A stretch of 32,503 nt of DNA from Verrucomicrobiota bacterium (GTDB taxonomy: Bacteria > Verrucomicrobiota > Verrucomicrobiia > Limisphaerales > PALSA-1396), in assembly GCA_016200005.1 (NCBI GenBank), contig JACQFP010000014.1, positions 1 through 32,503 on the forward strand, written 5' to 3'. Shown here piece by piece: positions 7,172 to 14,857 of the stretch; within the stretch, counting starts at the first letter, position 1; each line of letters begins with the position of its first letter. The translations under genes and the position numbers were made by a program. Under the pieces are notes generated by a model, which saw nothing but the letters and a program-made list of their open reading frames with translations, was not told where the DNA came from and made no database searches.

Positions 7172-7992
7172 GGCTTGATTCGCAAGGCACGAAAGCGTTT
7201 TGACATTTGCCGCATCAGAGGCGCGAAAACCCACGGGCACACCCGATACACCCACCACGCCACGCGGGCGGAGAACGGAAACACGATGAGCTCCTGATTG
7301 CGCGCGACTCCGCGCAGGATGGCTTTCGCGGCCTGGCCTGGCTCGATCGCCCAGCGCCAGGGAAGTTGAGCCAGGTGATCTTCCTTCCGCACATTCCAGT
7401 ACACGTTGCGCTCCCCGATGTCCGTCCGCACCAGACCGGGACACGCCACACTGACTTTCACGCCCAAGGCAGCGGCTTCCGCGCGCAATGCGGTCGAGAA
7501 ACCAACGATGGCCCATTTCGTTGTGCTGTACGCCGTGAGAATGGGTGTCGGCATCAAACCGGTCACTGACGAAATATTCACGATGTGCCCAAAGCGTTGC
7601 CGCAACATCACGCGGTACGCCGCCATCGTGCCATGCACCACACCGAACAGGTTCACGTCCACCACGCGCCGGAAATCTTCGACGTTGCCATCGCGCAACT
7701 CGCCTACGATTGCGACCGCGGCGTTGTTGAACATGTAATCCAAACGCCCGTGAGACGTGACGACGGCAGTCACCAATCGCTCGGTGTCCGCTGCCTGCGA
7801 CACGTCCGCTTGCACCGCTTCAGCGCGACCGCCTCTAGTTTGAATCGCAGCCGCCACCTCACGAGCGCGAGCAATGTCGATATCAGCCACAAAGACGTTC
7901 GCTTCAGCAGCCGCAAGCCGGTCGCACAACGCGCGCCCAATGCCCGACGCGCCGCCGGTTACGATAGCTGTACGATTTGCGAACTTGGTCAC
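7168..7992 (-). CDS. short-chain dehydrogenase/reductase (SDR)
   Basis: The 274-residue protein is a complete classical SDR. It has the Rossmann cofactor motif TGGASGIG (residues 12-19), an acidic residue after the second strand (ADIDI) favouring NAD(H), the NNAA motif near residue 90, a catalytic serine in 'NISSVTG' and the Y-S-T-T-K active-site pair near residue 157. It uses a GTG start that overlaps by 4 nt the stop of the UbiD-like remnant at 7989-8170, a sign the two once formed an operon. The C-terminal extension is hydrophobic with tryptophans ('ARVAWWVYRVCPWVFAPL'), suggesting membrane association. Substrate unknown. It is the only intact gene between methyltransferase pieces 1 and 2. 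Confidence 0.9.
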   Translation of the reverse strand: MTKFANRTAIVTGGASGIGRALCDRLAAAEANVFVADIDIARAREVAAAIQTRGGRAEAVQADVSQAADTERLVTAVVTSHGRLDYMFNNAAVAIVGELRDGNVEDFRRVVDVNLFGVVHGTMAAYRVMLRQRFGHIVNISSVTGLMPTPILTAYSTTKWAIVGFSTALRAEAAALGVKVSVACPGLVRTDIGERNVYWNVRKEDHLAQLPWRWAIEPGQAAKAILRGVARNQELIVFPFSARVAWWVYRVCPWVFAPLMRQMSKRFRALRIKP

Positions 7993-8170
7993 TGGGTATT
8001 GAATAGCGCGTCAATTCTCCTGCACACGGCCTCATTCATCTTGATGAGCGGCGGCCACGAGCGTTTGAAGCCTTCGCAAGGCAGCTTCTTCGTCGCGTCT
8101 ATTCCAAGTTTGCCGCCGAAGATCAGCCGGTTCATTGCCGTGAGGATATTGCCGGGCGCCCCAGTTGACG
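7989..8170 (-). pseudogene. UbiD-type decarboxylase, C-terminal remnant
   Basis: The minus strand encodes 'GAPGNILTAMNRLIFGGKLG', 'IDATKKLPCEGFKRSWPPLI' and 'KMNEAVCRRIDALFNTQ', then stops in a GTGA overlap with the SDR start. This is the tail of a UbiD-family (de)carboxylase. Upstream of about 8170 the frame hits a stop and similarity ends, so the catalytic body is missing. The overlap with the SDR shows that the SDR was the downstream gene of a ubiD-SDR operon. Confidence 0.65.
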
Positions 8171-8276
8171 AGGCGGAATATCAGCCTGCCGCAACCGAAT
8201 CACTTTCAGTTTCGATTCATTCGACGGCGACACCTTTCAAAAGATGATCGGGCGCGTCCGCCCTCACCCCAGCCCT

Positions 8277-8452
8277 CGCGGCGTGGACGGCTTGCTGTAT
8301 TTCTACGAGTCCAAGGATGAGCGGCGCAAAATCATCGTGGAGGTCAAAGGCGGCGACGTGGCGACGTTGCCCGGCGACGTGAACAACCAGAAGGCGGCGG
8401 GCGGAATTCTGCTCACGCTGGAAAAGCCCATCACGACGATGCGCTTGATATG
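8277..8452 (+). pseudogene. DNA methyltransferase, C-terminal remnant 2
   Basis: The frame reads 'VDGLLYFYESKDERRKIIVE', 'VKGGDVATLPGDVNNQKAAG' and 'GILLTLEKPITTMR'. It overlaps remnant 1 at its start and remnant 3 over most of its length, so it comes from another copy or a duplication. Compared with remnant 3 it lacks 12 nt (GGCGTGAAGCGC) after 'VKGG'. Directly upstream (about 8256-8276) is CCCTCACCCCAGCCCTC, a partial motif reminiscent of the palindromic repeats found in the SagB and NHL genes. Confidence 0.7.
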
Positions 8453-8454
8453 TT

Positions 8455-8847
8455 TCATCGCTTGCTGCTCGCCGGTTGTTCCGCCTCGGCGGTCTTTCGG
8501 GACTTCAGCAAACACAGCAGCATCAGCACCGAGGCCGCCAGCATGAGAGTGATTAAACTCGCCGCGAACAGTTTTTCGGATTTGCCATCGAGGACCGCCA
8601 GCCAGCCGACGCTCGCCCGCCAAGCTAAGACGAGAGCCAGCAGGCCGGTGGTCGCCAATGCCGCAGGCAGGCTCCACCGGACGCCGCGCGCGCCCAGCAC
8701 GCCCCAAACAATCGAGAGCGCGCCAAAGGTGCCGCCAGACATCAGCGCCGTCTTCGCTTTTTCCGGGTTGGACAAATAACCGAGCAGCCCCATGACAATG
8801 AGGAACGCGCCGTAAAGCATCAGATAACCAGCCGTCTTGGTGTTCAT
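8455..8847 (-). CDS. TMEM14-like four-helix membrane protein
   Basis: Starting at the inner ATG (MNTKTAGYLMLYGAFLIVMG) the product has 130 residues and four hydrophobic helices, at about 5-20, 33-52, 58-78 and 90-115. The N-terminal 'TAGYLMLYGAFLIVMGLLGY' and the glycine-rich second helix resemble the TMEM14 family of small membrane proteins. A longer form from an ATG at 8874 is possible but adds a polar, non-family N-terminus. The C-terminal tail is polar. Its 3' end abuts methyltransferase remnant 2 on the other strand, so it may have been brought here by the same rearrangement. Family assignment is moderate. Confidence 0.65.
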   Translation of the reverse strand: MNTKTAGYLMLYGAFLIVMGLLGYLSNPEKAKTALMSGGTFGALSIVWGVLGARGVRWSLPAALATTGLLALVLAWRASVGWLAVLDGKSEKLFAASLITLMLAASVLMLLCLLKSRKTAEAEQPASSKR

Positions 8848-8989
8848 CGCATTAAGAGATTCTCTTGATTTCATTCACGCGGTCCAGCCGCCGTCACTTT
8901 GGGAATCGGCGTGTTGAATGGATGGGATTTCATAATAGATCTTTCTTGCTGGAGCGCCTTTGCCTCGTTTCATTCTTTATCCCCCAGCA

Positions 8990-9292
8990 GGACGGAGGCA
9001 AGGAGTAGTGGAACGGAGCAGTATAGCGGCCGTGCAGCAGGTCGCGAAAATCTCCGCTGCCGGGCGGCACGTGCCGAAAATCAATCACCTGGTAGTAAGT
9101 GCGGCGCATCCGACTCTGAACTGGTTCCGCCTGCAACTCGCGTATCGTCTGCAACCGCATTGGCCCATCGACCGGCTCCTCCACCAAAGCTTCGACTTCC
9201 ACAGAGCGGGGTTTCGCCTTGGAGAGTTTGCGATGCTGCGCTCCCGAGTCGAACAGGTTGGTCAGCTTGATTTTGCCGACGACTTTACCCAT
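8990..9292 (-). pseudogene. retropepsin-like aspartic protease remnant
   Basis: The minus-strand frame begins MGKVVGKIKLTNLFD and continues through 'SVEVEALV' and 'LQTIRELQAEPVQSRMR', a pattern known from small bacterial retropepsin-like (clan AA) proteins. The catalytic D-T-G that should follow 'EALV' is absent (E-E-P-V-D-G-P instead), and the downstream flap and second half are not recognisable. I call it a decayed copy, with moderate to low confidence. Confidence 0.4.
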
Positions 9293-9430
9293 GTCCAAAG
9301 AGTGCCCAATCCAAGCAGACGGCACAAGCACAGAATGAAGGCTCGGACATGTATTTCAAAAACAACCAAGCCTTCAGTGTTTCAATCACGCATTTACACG
9401 GAAATGATTTTCGGGTAAATTCACAGTGCC

Positions 9431-10714
9431 ATGACCCGCTGGGCGTCAGTCTTGATTGCCGGATCAATGTGGGTCGCCGGGGGAAACCTGCGCGCGACGG
9501 AGGTTGGACTGATTAAAATCAATGGCGCGATTGGCCCCGCCACCGCCAGCTACATCTCCCGGGCGATTGATGTCGCGGCCGCGCGTAATGACGCCTGCCT
9601 CATCATCCAACTCGACACGCCCGGCGGCCTGCTCGATTCGACCAAGGACATCGTCCAGAAGTTTTACGCTTCGCCCGTGCCGACGGTCGTTTACGTGTCA
9701 CCTTCCGGCGCGAGCGCGGGCAGCGCGGGCGCGTTCATCACGCTCGCGGCGGACGTGGCGGCGATGGCGCCGAATACCAGCATCGGTGCCGCGCATCCGG
9801 TTTCCATCGGCATGGGCGGCGACGTGGAAAAAATCGATGACGTGATGAAGAAAAAAATGGAGAACTACGCTTCCACCTTCATCGAATCCATTGCCGACCG
9901 CCGCCATCGCAACGTGGAGTGGGCCAGGTCCGCCGTGATCGACAGCAAGGCGACCACGGCCGAAAAAGCACTCGACCTCAACGTCATTGATCTCATCGCC
10001 AAAGACGTGCCCGACCTGCTCAAACAACTCGACGGGCGCACCGTTGGTGACAAGGCGCTGAACACCGCGAAAGCTGAAGTTTTTGAAATCCGCATGACCG
10101 CTGGAGAACGATTCTTTCAAGTGGTGTTGCGACCGGAAATGATGTTTGTGCTCATGCTTATGGTCATTTACGGGATCATCGGCGAATTAAGCAATCCGGG
10201 CGCGATCCTGCCGGGCGTCGTGGGCGCGATTGCATTGATCCTCGTGCTTTACATGTCGGCGATTCTGCCCGTGAACACGGCGGGGCTGGCGTTGATTGGC
10301 CTCGCGGTGGCGCTGTTCATCGTGGACGTGTTCACGCCGACGCATGGCATTTTGACGGGGGGCGGCATCATTTCGTTTTTCCTCGGCGCGCTGATGTTGT
10401 TCGACCGTAACGATCCCAGTTTCAGATTGTCCCTCGCTTACATCATCCCGGCGACGGTGCTGACGGCGGCGTTTTTCATTTTCATCGTGGGCGCGGGATT
10501 GCGCGCGCAATTCCGACCGGTTCAATCCGGCAAGGAAACGATGCTGGGCAAAACAGTCGGCGCGCTTTCGCGCATTGACGCGGGTGGCGGCAGGGTGTTT
10601 ATCGAAGGCGAACACTGGAACGCCGTGAGCGAAACGCCCGTCGAGGCCGGCCAACCCGTCGAAGTCATCGGCATTGAGGGATTGACGTTGAAAGTGAAAC
10701 CAAAAAACCAATGA
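9431..10714 (+). CDS. NfeD-family membrane serine protease (ClpP-class)
   Basis: The 427-residue protein has a signal peptide (residues 1-22), a ClpP/SppA-like serine protease domain (about 24-215), several transmembrane helices (about 230-365) and a C-terminal NfeD OB-fold domain (about 372-425). The catalytic serine is in 'ASAGSAGAF' (Ser98). The partner lysine is probably in 'KKKMENY' near residues 140-142, by analogy with archaeal 1510-N proteases that cleave stomatin partners. The LDTPGG motif (61-66) is also conserved. It lies 10 bp upstream of a slipin gene, the classic nfeD-slipin pair thought to act in membrane quality control and lipid microdomains. Confidence 0.93.
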   Translation: MTRWASVLIAGSMWVAGGNLRATEVGLIKINGAIGPATASYISRAIDVAAARNDACLIIQLDTPGGLLDSTKDIVQKFYASPVPTVVYVSPSGASAGSAGAFITLAADVAAMAPNTSIGAAHPVSIGMGGDVEKIDDVMKKKMENYASTFIESIADRRHRNVEWARSAVIDSKATTAEKALDLNVIDLIAKDVPDLLKQLDGRTVGDKALNTAKAEVFEIRMTAGERFFQVVLRPEMMFVLMLMVIYGIIGELSNPGAILPGVVGAIALILVLYMSAILPVNTAGLALIGLAVALFIVDVFTPTHGILTGGGIISFFLGALMLFDRNDPSFRLSLAYIIPATVLTAAFFIFIVGAGLRAQFRPVQSGKETMLGKTVGALSRIDAGGGRVFIEGEHWNAVSETPVEAGQPVEVIGIEGLTLKVKPKNQ

Positions 10715-10724
10715 AGGAGAAATT

Positions 10725-11495
10725 ATGGACCTGTTGTTAAACCTGGCCACTAAACTCGGCCCCTGGGCGATTGTCTTGATTGTGCTCGCGGTGGTTGTGC
10801 TGCCGCAGTCCATCCGCATTCTGCGCGAATACGAACGCGGCGTCATTTTCCGGCTCGGCAAATTGCAGGGTGCGAAAGGGCCGGGACTCATCTTCCTCAT
10901 TCCCATCGTGGACCGCATGGTGAGGATGGATTTGCGCGTGGTGACCATTGACGTGCCCAAACAGGAAATCATGACGCGCGACAACGTGCCGGCCACGGTC
11001 GATGCAGTGATTTATTTCCGCGTCGTTGATCCGAACGCGGCGGTGGTAAAGGTGGAAAATTTCTGGAAAGCGACTTCGCTCATCGCGCAGACGACCTTGC
11101 GCAGCGTGCTTGGCCAGTCACCGTTGGACGACCTGCTTTCGCAACGCGATATCATCAACCAAAAGTTGCAGGAAATCATTGATAAACAAACCGAGCCGTG
11201 GGGCATCAAAGTCACGGCGGTGGAAGTGAGGGAAGTGGCGTTGCCGGACAGCATGAAACGCGCAATGGCCAAACAAGCCGAGGCCGAACGCGAACGCCGC
11301 GCGAAAGTCGTGAACGCCGAAGGCGAATTTCAAGCCGCCGAGAAAATGGTGCAAGCCGCTGCGATGATCGCCAAAGAACCCATTGCGTTGCAATTGCGCT
11401 ATCTCCAGACGATGCGGGAGATGGCGAGCGAACACAACACGACCACCTTCCTGCCGTTGCCGATTGATTTGTTCTCGGTGTTTTTGAAGAAATAA
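10725..11495 (+). CDS. slipin (stomatin/SPFH-family membrane protein)
   Basis: The 256-residue protein has one N-terminal membrane helix (about residues 10-30) followed by the SPFH domain ('IRILREYERGVIFRLGKLQG', 'KGPGLIFLIPIVDRM', 'DVPKQEIMTRDNVPATVDAV'). A charged coiled coil with A-E-A-E-R-E-R-R-A-K-V comes next, then a hydrophobic C-terminus. Length and motifs match bacterial slipins, which oligomerise at the membrane. The ATG has an AAGGAGA ribosome-binding site within the intergenic gap after nfeD, and a strong terminator closes the operon downstream. The NfeD protease is expected to process the C-terminal region of its slipin partner. Confidence 0.95.
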   Translation: MDLLLNLATKLGPWAIVLIVLAVVVLPQSIRILREYERGVIFRLGKLQGAKGPGLIFLIPIVDRMVRMDLRVVTIDVPKQEIMTRDNVPATVDAVIYFRVVDPNAAVVKVENFWKATSLIAQTTLRSVLGQSPLDDLLSQRDIINQKLQEIIDKQTEPWGIKVTAVEVREVALPDSMKRAMAKQAEAERERRAKVVNAEGEFQAAEKMVQAAAMIAKEPIALQLRYLQTMREMASEHNTTTFLPLPIDLFSVFLKK

Positions 11496-11508
11496 GAACG
11501 ACCCCGCC

Positions 11509-11592
11509 ATGTTGGCCAAATGGACTACCACCCGCCACACCGGACGCGGCCCGCACCATCCCAAACCCGCGCCCACGCCGCCGACGCCGTAA
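11509..11592 (+). CDS. possible 27-residue ORF after slipin
   Basis: A short frame MLAKWTTTRHTGRGPHHPKP ending in PTPPTP lies between slipin and its terminator. It is basic and proline/histidine-rich, with no clear ribosome-binding site. Its position inside the operon is the only support; it may well be non-coding. Confidence 0.2.
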   Translation: MLAKWTTTRHTGRGPHHPKPAPTPPTP

Positions 11593-11623
11593 ACCAATCG
11601 GTGAATAATTGACGCAAACTCGC

Positions 11624-11652
11624 AGCGGCCTTCGGAAACGGAGGCCGCTTTG
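11624..11652 (+). terminator. Rho-independent terminator of the nfeD-slipin operon
   Basis: AGCGGCCTTCG and CGGAGGCCGCT pair over 11 positions with one G-T wobble around a GAAA tetraloop, followed by TTTG. Its location 130 bp after the slipin stop, with no gene in between, fits termination of this operon. Confidence 0.7.
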
Positions 11653-11761
11653 TCCTGCTGGCCAACTTTAGTTGGATAACCGCCGAGGTGAGCATACAAG
11701 GTGGCAGGTTTTTGTTCGTTCAAGAGTTTCTCCGTCGGATCTGAGGATATCTTCATGATTT

Positions 11762-11866
11762 GGGGAGCACACGCGCCCCGCGTGTGGATTCCAGCGCCCC
11801 GCTGGAATCATCCGAAACGATTGAGCGAGGGCGCTCAATCGCGCAGACGAGGCGTCCGCGCTCCCC
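11762..11866. repeat. 105-bp four-hairpin MITE-like element
   Basis: Outer inverted repeats GGGGAGC (11762-11768) and GCTCCCC (11860-11866) enclose four consecutive stem-loops. They are CACACGCG-CCC-CGCGTGTG (11768-11786), ATTCCAGCG-CCC-CGCTGGAAT (11788-11808), GATTGAGCG-AGGG-CGCTCAATC (11819-11840) and CGCAGACG-AGG-CGTCCGCG (11842-11860, one mismatch). Only the 10-bp spacer CATCCGAAAC is unpaired. It has no coding potential and abuts methyltransferase remnant 3. Confidence 0.8.
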
Positions 11867-12203
11867 GGACGAAGAAACCATTCGGCGCAAAATCATCGTG
11901 CAGGTCAAAGGCGGCGGCGTGAAGCGCGGCGACGTGGCGACGTTGCTCGGCGACGTGAACAATCAGAAAGCGGCAGGCGGAATTCTCCTCACGCTGGAAA
12001 AGCCCACCAAACCGATGCGCGATGAAGCGGCGGACGCGGGCCGTTACGAATCAAGAGCTTCTGGCACGCCACGGATTATCCGAAAATCCAACTGCTGACG
12101 ATTGAGGGTTTGTTGAACCGCAAGGAGCGCGTGGATGCGCCGCCGCAAATGAATCCCTTTGCCAAGGCGCCACGCGAAGCCAAGCCGGAGAAGCAGACCC
12201 AGC
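11867..12203 (+). pseudogene. DNA methyltransferase, C-terminal remnant 3 (frameshifted)
   Basis: One plus-strand frame reads 'RRKIIVQVKGGGVKRGDVAT', 'LLGDVNNQKAAGGILLTLEK' and 'KPMRDEAADAGRY'. Near 12050 the similarity passes to another frame, which reads 'KSFWHATDYPKIQLLTIEGL' and 'ERVDAPPQMNPFAKAPREAK'. Together these form the C-terminal end of the methyltransferase family seen in the other remnants. There is no start codon, the reading frame is broken, and the four-hairpin element sits directly at the 5' edge. It is the most complete C-terminal piece in the window. Confidence 0.75.
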
Positions 12204-12937
12204 TTATTTGGAATCGTAAATCTCGTTTCCCGTCTCCGCAACCTCGCGGGGTTTTTCTTCCATCCTCTTTTTCATCGCCTCTTCCTCGGCGACCCACTGC
12301 TGAGAAGGGGTGTCTTGAATTCAGCTTCTCCGCTCCTCTAACGGCATCAGGTGCTCGCTATAGATTTAAGCTATGGCCGGCATACCAACAAAGTATTGGG
12401 AAGCTTTGACACAAGACGGCACAGTTAGATCGGTGGGAAAGGCGGAGCGCAAACAGCGAGATGAATTTGACCGCGGAAGACAGCCGGCCGCATCGGCGGC
12501 AGGATCAATGGGAGGTGGCGTCGGGGCGGTTAGACCCTGACGATCTGGCCAGGTTCGAAGGAGAGGGTGGCCCGGAAGCTCCTGAACACGCTGCGCCTGA
12601 ACCGCAGGAATTAATTAATGAACCAAAGCAAAAACTGAAGTTATCATGTCACGATCTCTAAAATCTTTCGGCGACTTGTCTTTGAAAGTGGTCCCGGTGG
12701 ACACTATCGACAACCGGGACGTTGCGTTACAGTTCCTGGCCTCGAGCCCGCAAGCGAGATCCCTCGCCGCGACGATTCCTTTTGAGCGGACCATGGAACG
12801 TCGCGGCGATCGTTTTGCGGAGACTCATGGATGGCGTCATGGAGGAATAAACGAATGATCGCCAGATGTTGAAGGACTGGTGAGCATAATTGAAACTGTA
12901 AATCATGAACCGCTGCATAACCGCAGCGGAAAGATCT
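12204..12937. other. degenerate region with gene scraps
   Basis: At 12204-12300 the minus strand has an open tail reading 'EEEAMKKRMEEKPREV' and '-NEIYDSK' before a stop. It is faintly like the C-terminal end of ThiC-type proteins but too short to assign. Plus-strand frames at 12461-12661 (proline/glutamate-rich) and 12646-12858 lack recognisable domains. I see no gene here that I would defend. Confidence 0.4.
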
Positions 12938-13153
12938 ATGAATGTATTACTGCAAAACAAAAGCACGTTGAATTATGTAAAGGGCCTTTCTGGTTGGACG
13001 ACGAAACACGAGAACGCGCGCGTGTTTGAAACGGGGCTTGAGGCTCTTTTTTTCTGCTTCAACCGCCATATTACCAACATGCAGGTTCTGGGCGAATTTG
13101 CTGACGCGCGAATGAATTTCACTTTTCCGGTGAGTGACCTCAGGGGTGACTAA
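12938..13153 (+). CDS. small hypothetical protein upstream of Hsp20
   Basis: The frame encodes 71 residues from an ATG preceded by GCGGAAAGATCT, which contains a plausible GGAAAG ribosome-binding site; an earlier ATG at 12905 is less likely. The sequence has a regular alpha/beta pattern ('GWTTKHENARVFETGLEALF', then 'NMQVLGEFADARMNFTFPV') that looks like a folded small domain, not random translation. I cannot name the family. It ends 63 bp before the Hsp20 gene in the same direction, so it may belong to the same stress-related unit. Confidence 0.5.
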   Translation: MNVLLQNKSTLNYVKGLSGWTTKHENARVFETGLEALFFCFNRHITNMQVLGEFADARMNFTFPVSDLRGD

Positions 13154-13216
13154 TCCACAAACCCGGCCCGCCACGTTGAGGGCCAGGTCACGAACACCGC
13201 AAATGGAAATGGAATC

Positions 13217-13672
13217 ATGAATACCTTAGCACATTGGAATCAGTTCAAAGTACTGGAAGCCCTGCGTAACAGTCTGGGCAGCCTTTTCGGCCGTCCCCAG
13301 GTCCCCAAGCCCGAGGGCCACGAGGAACCCTTGCGGGTGGCCGAATGGACCCCGCTGGTGGACATCAGCGAAGATGCCCAGGAGTACCTGATCAAAGCCG
13401 AGTTGCCCGAAGTGAGGAAAGAGGACGTGAAAATCACTATGGAAGAGGGCACGCTGACCATCTCGGGCGACCGCAAATACGAAAAGGCGGAAAACGGCAA
13501 GAAGTATCACCGCGTCGAACGCGCCTACGGCAGCTTTGGTCGCAGCTTCTCACTCCCCGATGACGCCAGTCCCGCCAAAGTCACCTCTGACTTCAAAGAC
13601 GGCGTGCTCAAAGTGCATCTGGCCAAGAACAAGAAGGCCAGACCCCAGCAAGTCGAGGTCAGCGTCTCCTGA
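13217..13672 (+). CDS. Hsp20/alpha-crystallin small heat shock protein
   Basis: The 151-residue protein carries a complete alpha-crystallin domain at about residues 45-140 ('WTPLVDISEDAQEYLIKAEL', 'EDVKITMEEGTLTISGDRKY', 'YGSFGRSFSLPDDASPAKV') with the conserved 'KDGVLKVHLAK' near the end. Length and layout match bacterial Hsp20 chaperones, ATP-independent holdases that form oligomers and bind unfolding proteins. The C-terminal I-x-I-like anchor is weak ('QVEVSVS'). A ribosome-binding site of GGAAATGGA type precedes the ATG. A large hairpin separates it from the CBM48 gene. Confidence 0.95.
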   Translation: MNTLAHWNQFKVLEALRNSLGSLFGRPQVPKPEGHEEPLRVAEWTPLVDISEDAQEYLIKAELPEVRKEDVKITMEEGTLTISGDRKYEKAENGKKYHRVERAYGSFGRSFSLPDDASPAKVTSDFKDGVLKVHLAKNKKARPQQVEVSVS

Positions 13673-13680
13673 CGGACAAA

Positions 13681-13715
13681 GCGCAGGGCCGGGCGAGTTC
13701 GCCCGGACCTTGCGC
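13681..13715 (+). terminator. large hairpin between hsp20 and the CBM48 gene
   Basis: CCGGGC-GAGTTC-GCCCGG forms the core stem and GCGCA/TGCGC an outer stem, with a small internal mismatch between them. No T-run follows, so it may act as a partial terminator or mRNA stabiliser that sets the ratio between the two genes. Confidence 0.45.
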
Positions 13716-13758
13716 AAGGGCCGAAATTCAAACCACAAACAAAAATGAAAATGAAAAA

Positions 13759-14061
13759 ATGCAAATGAAAACACAATCAATCAAAGATCAAAGCCTCACG
13801 AAGGTTGACCGCATGACTCCGTTCGCCTTTCAGGCCCCGGCAGCGCGGCAAGTGTCCCTGGCGGGCGACTTCAACAATTGGGACCCCAAAGCCGGGCCGA
13901 TGCGCAGAGGCCCCGGCGGCGTGTGGCATTTGAGTGTGGCCCTCAAGCCGGGCCGTTACGAATACCGGTTCTTCGCGGACCAAGTGTGGTGCGACGATCC
14001 CGCCGCTCTGCAGAAGGCAGGGAATTCGCTGGGCACCGAAAACTGTGTGCGCATCGTCTGA
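13759..14061 (+). CDS. CBM48/AMPK-type glycogen-binding domain protein
   Basis: The 100-residue product is a single early-set carbohydrate-binding module. It shows 'VSLAGDFNNWDPKAGPMRR', 'GVWHLSVALKPGRYEYRFF' and 'WCDDPAA', the standard pattern of isoamylase N-terminal (E-set) and AMPK glycogen-binding domains. The tryptophans that contact alpha-glucan are present. No catalytic domain is attached, so it is a free-standing binding module. Inner methionines (for example MTPFAF at residue 19) could be the true start. It follows hsp20 in the same direction; such stand-alone modules often accompany stress or storage genes, but the partner here is unknown. Confidence 0.85.
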   Translation: MQMKTQSIKDQSLTKVDRMTPFAFQAPAARQVSLAGDFNNWDPKAGPMRRGPGGVWHLSVALKPGRYEYRFFADQVWCDDPAALQKAGNSLGTENCVRIV

Positions 14062-14198
14062 TCGGCACGCCGTTACGATCCATCCGCCGGGGGAGCCTGG
14101 CTCTCCCGGGCGGCGGCGGATACCACGCAAGGAAAGTCAGCAAAATGCAAAATAGAAAACAAGAACGTGAGAGTTAAGAGAGAACTGTTGCCCCGCCT

Positions 14199-14375
14199 AT
14201 GCGCACACTGAAGCTCATTTTCCAGACAATCATCCAACTCGTCAAACAGGCCTGGTTGCTTTCCCAATCGGTCGTGATTGCCGTCCAGCAAAGACGGCGG
14301 CAGGTTGTTGTGAACGAACTTGAAGTCGAACGCCTCGACCGGATACGCAACCCGTCGAAATACCTTGGGAAGTGA
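14199..14375 (+). CDS. 58-residue helical basic protein
   Basis: The short frame begins MRTLKLIFQTIIQLVKQAWL and ends with 'EVERLDRIRNPSKYLGK'. It has an amphipathic or hydrophobic N-terminal half, a basic patch (QQRRRQ) and a conserved-looking C-terminal tail. The regular helical pattern and clean termination suggest a real small protein. There is no strong ribosome-binding site. It lies downstream of the hsp20 and CBM48 genes in the same direction. No function can be assigned. Confidence 0.5.
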   Translation: MRTLKLIFQTIIQLVKQAWLLSQSVVIAVQQRRRQVVVNELEVERLDRIRNPSKYLGK

Positions 14376-14857
14376 TTTTGTCCGTCGGACCGGGAACAAG
14401 AACTGCGTCCGCGAAAATAGACCATCATGAACTGACTGAATGAGGATTTAACCACTCGCGATGAAACAGAGATACAGCTTAGGCCACAGCATGAATTTCA
14501 AAGACTCGCTCTTCAAGAGTTCAGGAGACAGTTGAGGATGTCCTTCTGCCCGGGTTGCGTCCGGGACTGTGCCGCAGGCAGCGCCCTGGCGCCGACAAAG
14601 ATCTCGAAGCAAATGGGTTAAGAGATCATTTGAGCCAGTTGGCGGGAGAGATGCTCGACCACAATAATTATATTCTCCACACGATCCGCGTTTTCAAGAA
14701 CAACAGACCAATCAAACTTGAGATCTGGATTGAAATCGGAGCGACTAAAACGAACGGCCTATCCCATTCAGGCGGTGGCGGCGCGAATTTCGCGAATTAA
14801 CGCGAAGGCGAGTGTATGGCAGAAGGCGTGCGTGCGGAATATTGAAGCGATGAACCG
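14376..14857. other. stretch without a recognised gene
   Basis: A 24-codon frame at 14461-14535 and a frame at 14555-14800 are open. The latter holds a plausible piece ('LAGEMLDHNNYILHTIRVF') that may be a gene scrap. Neither has domain or start support. The minus-strand symporter gene ends at 14858. Confidence 0.35.

Noticed and set aside
6743-7516. 257-residue minus-strand frame covering the UbiD stub
   Set aside because: Only the short UbiD-like part is meaningful; the rest is antisense to methyltransferase remnant 1 or out of frame with the SDR.
10187-10996. Long minus-strand frame opposite nfeD
   Set aside because: It is antisense to a clear protease/membrane gene, is rich in Arg/His as expected of a shadow frame in GC-rich DNA, and has no domain.
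12461-12661. 66-residue plus-strand frame
   Set aside because: Proline/glutamate-rich, no ribosome-binding site, no family.
14088-14125. GC-rich hairpin after the CBM48 gene
   Set aside because: The arms GGGGGAGCC and GGCTCTCCC match imperfectly and no T-run follows, so I do not call it a terminator.
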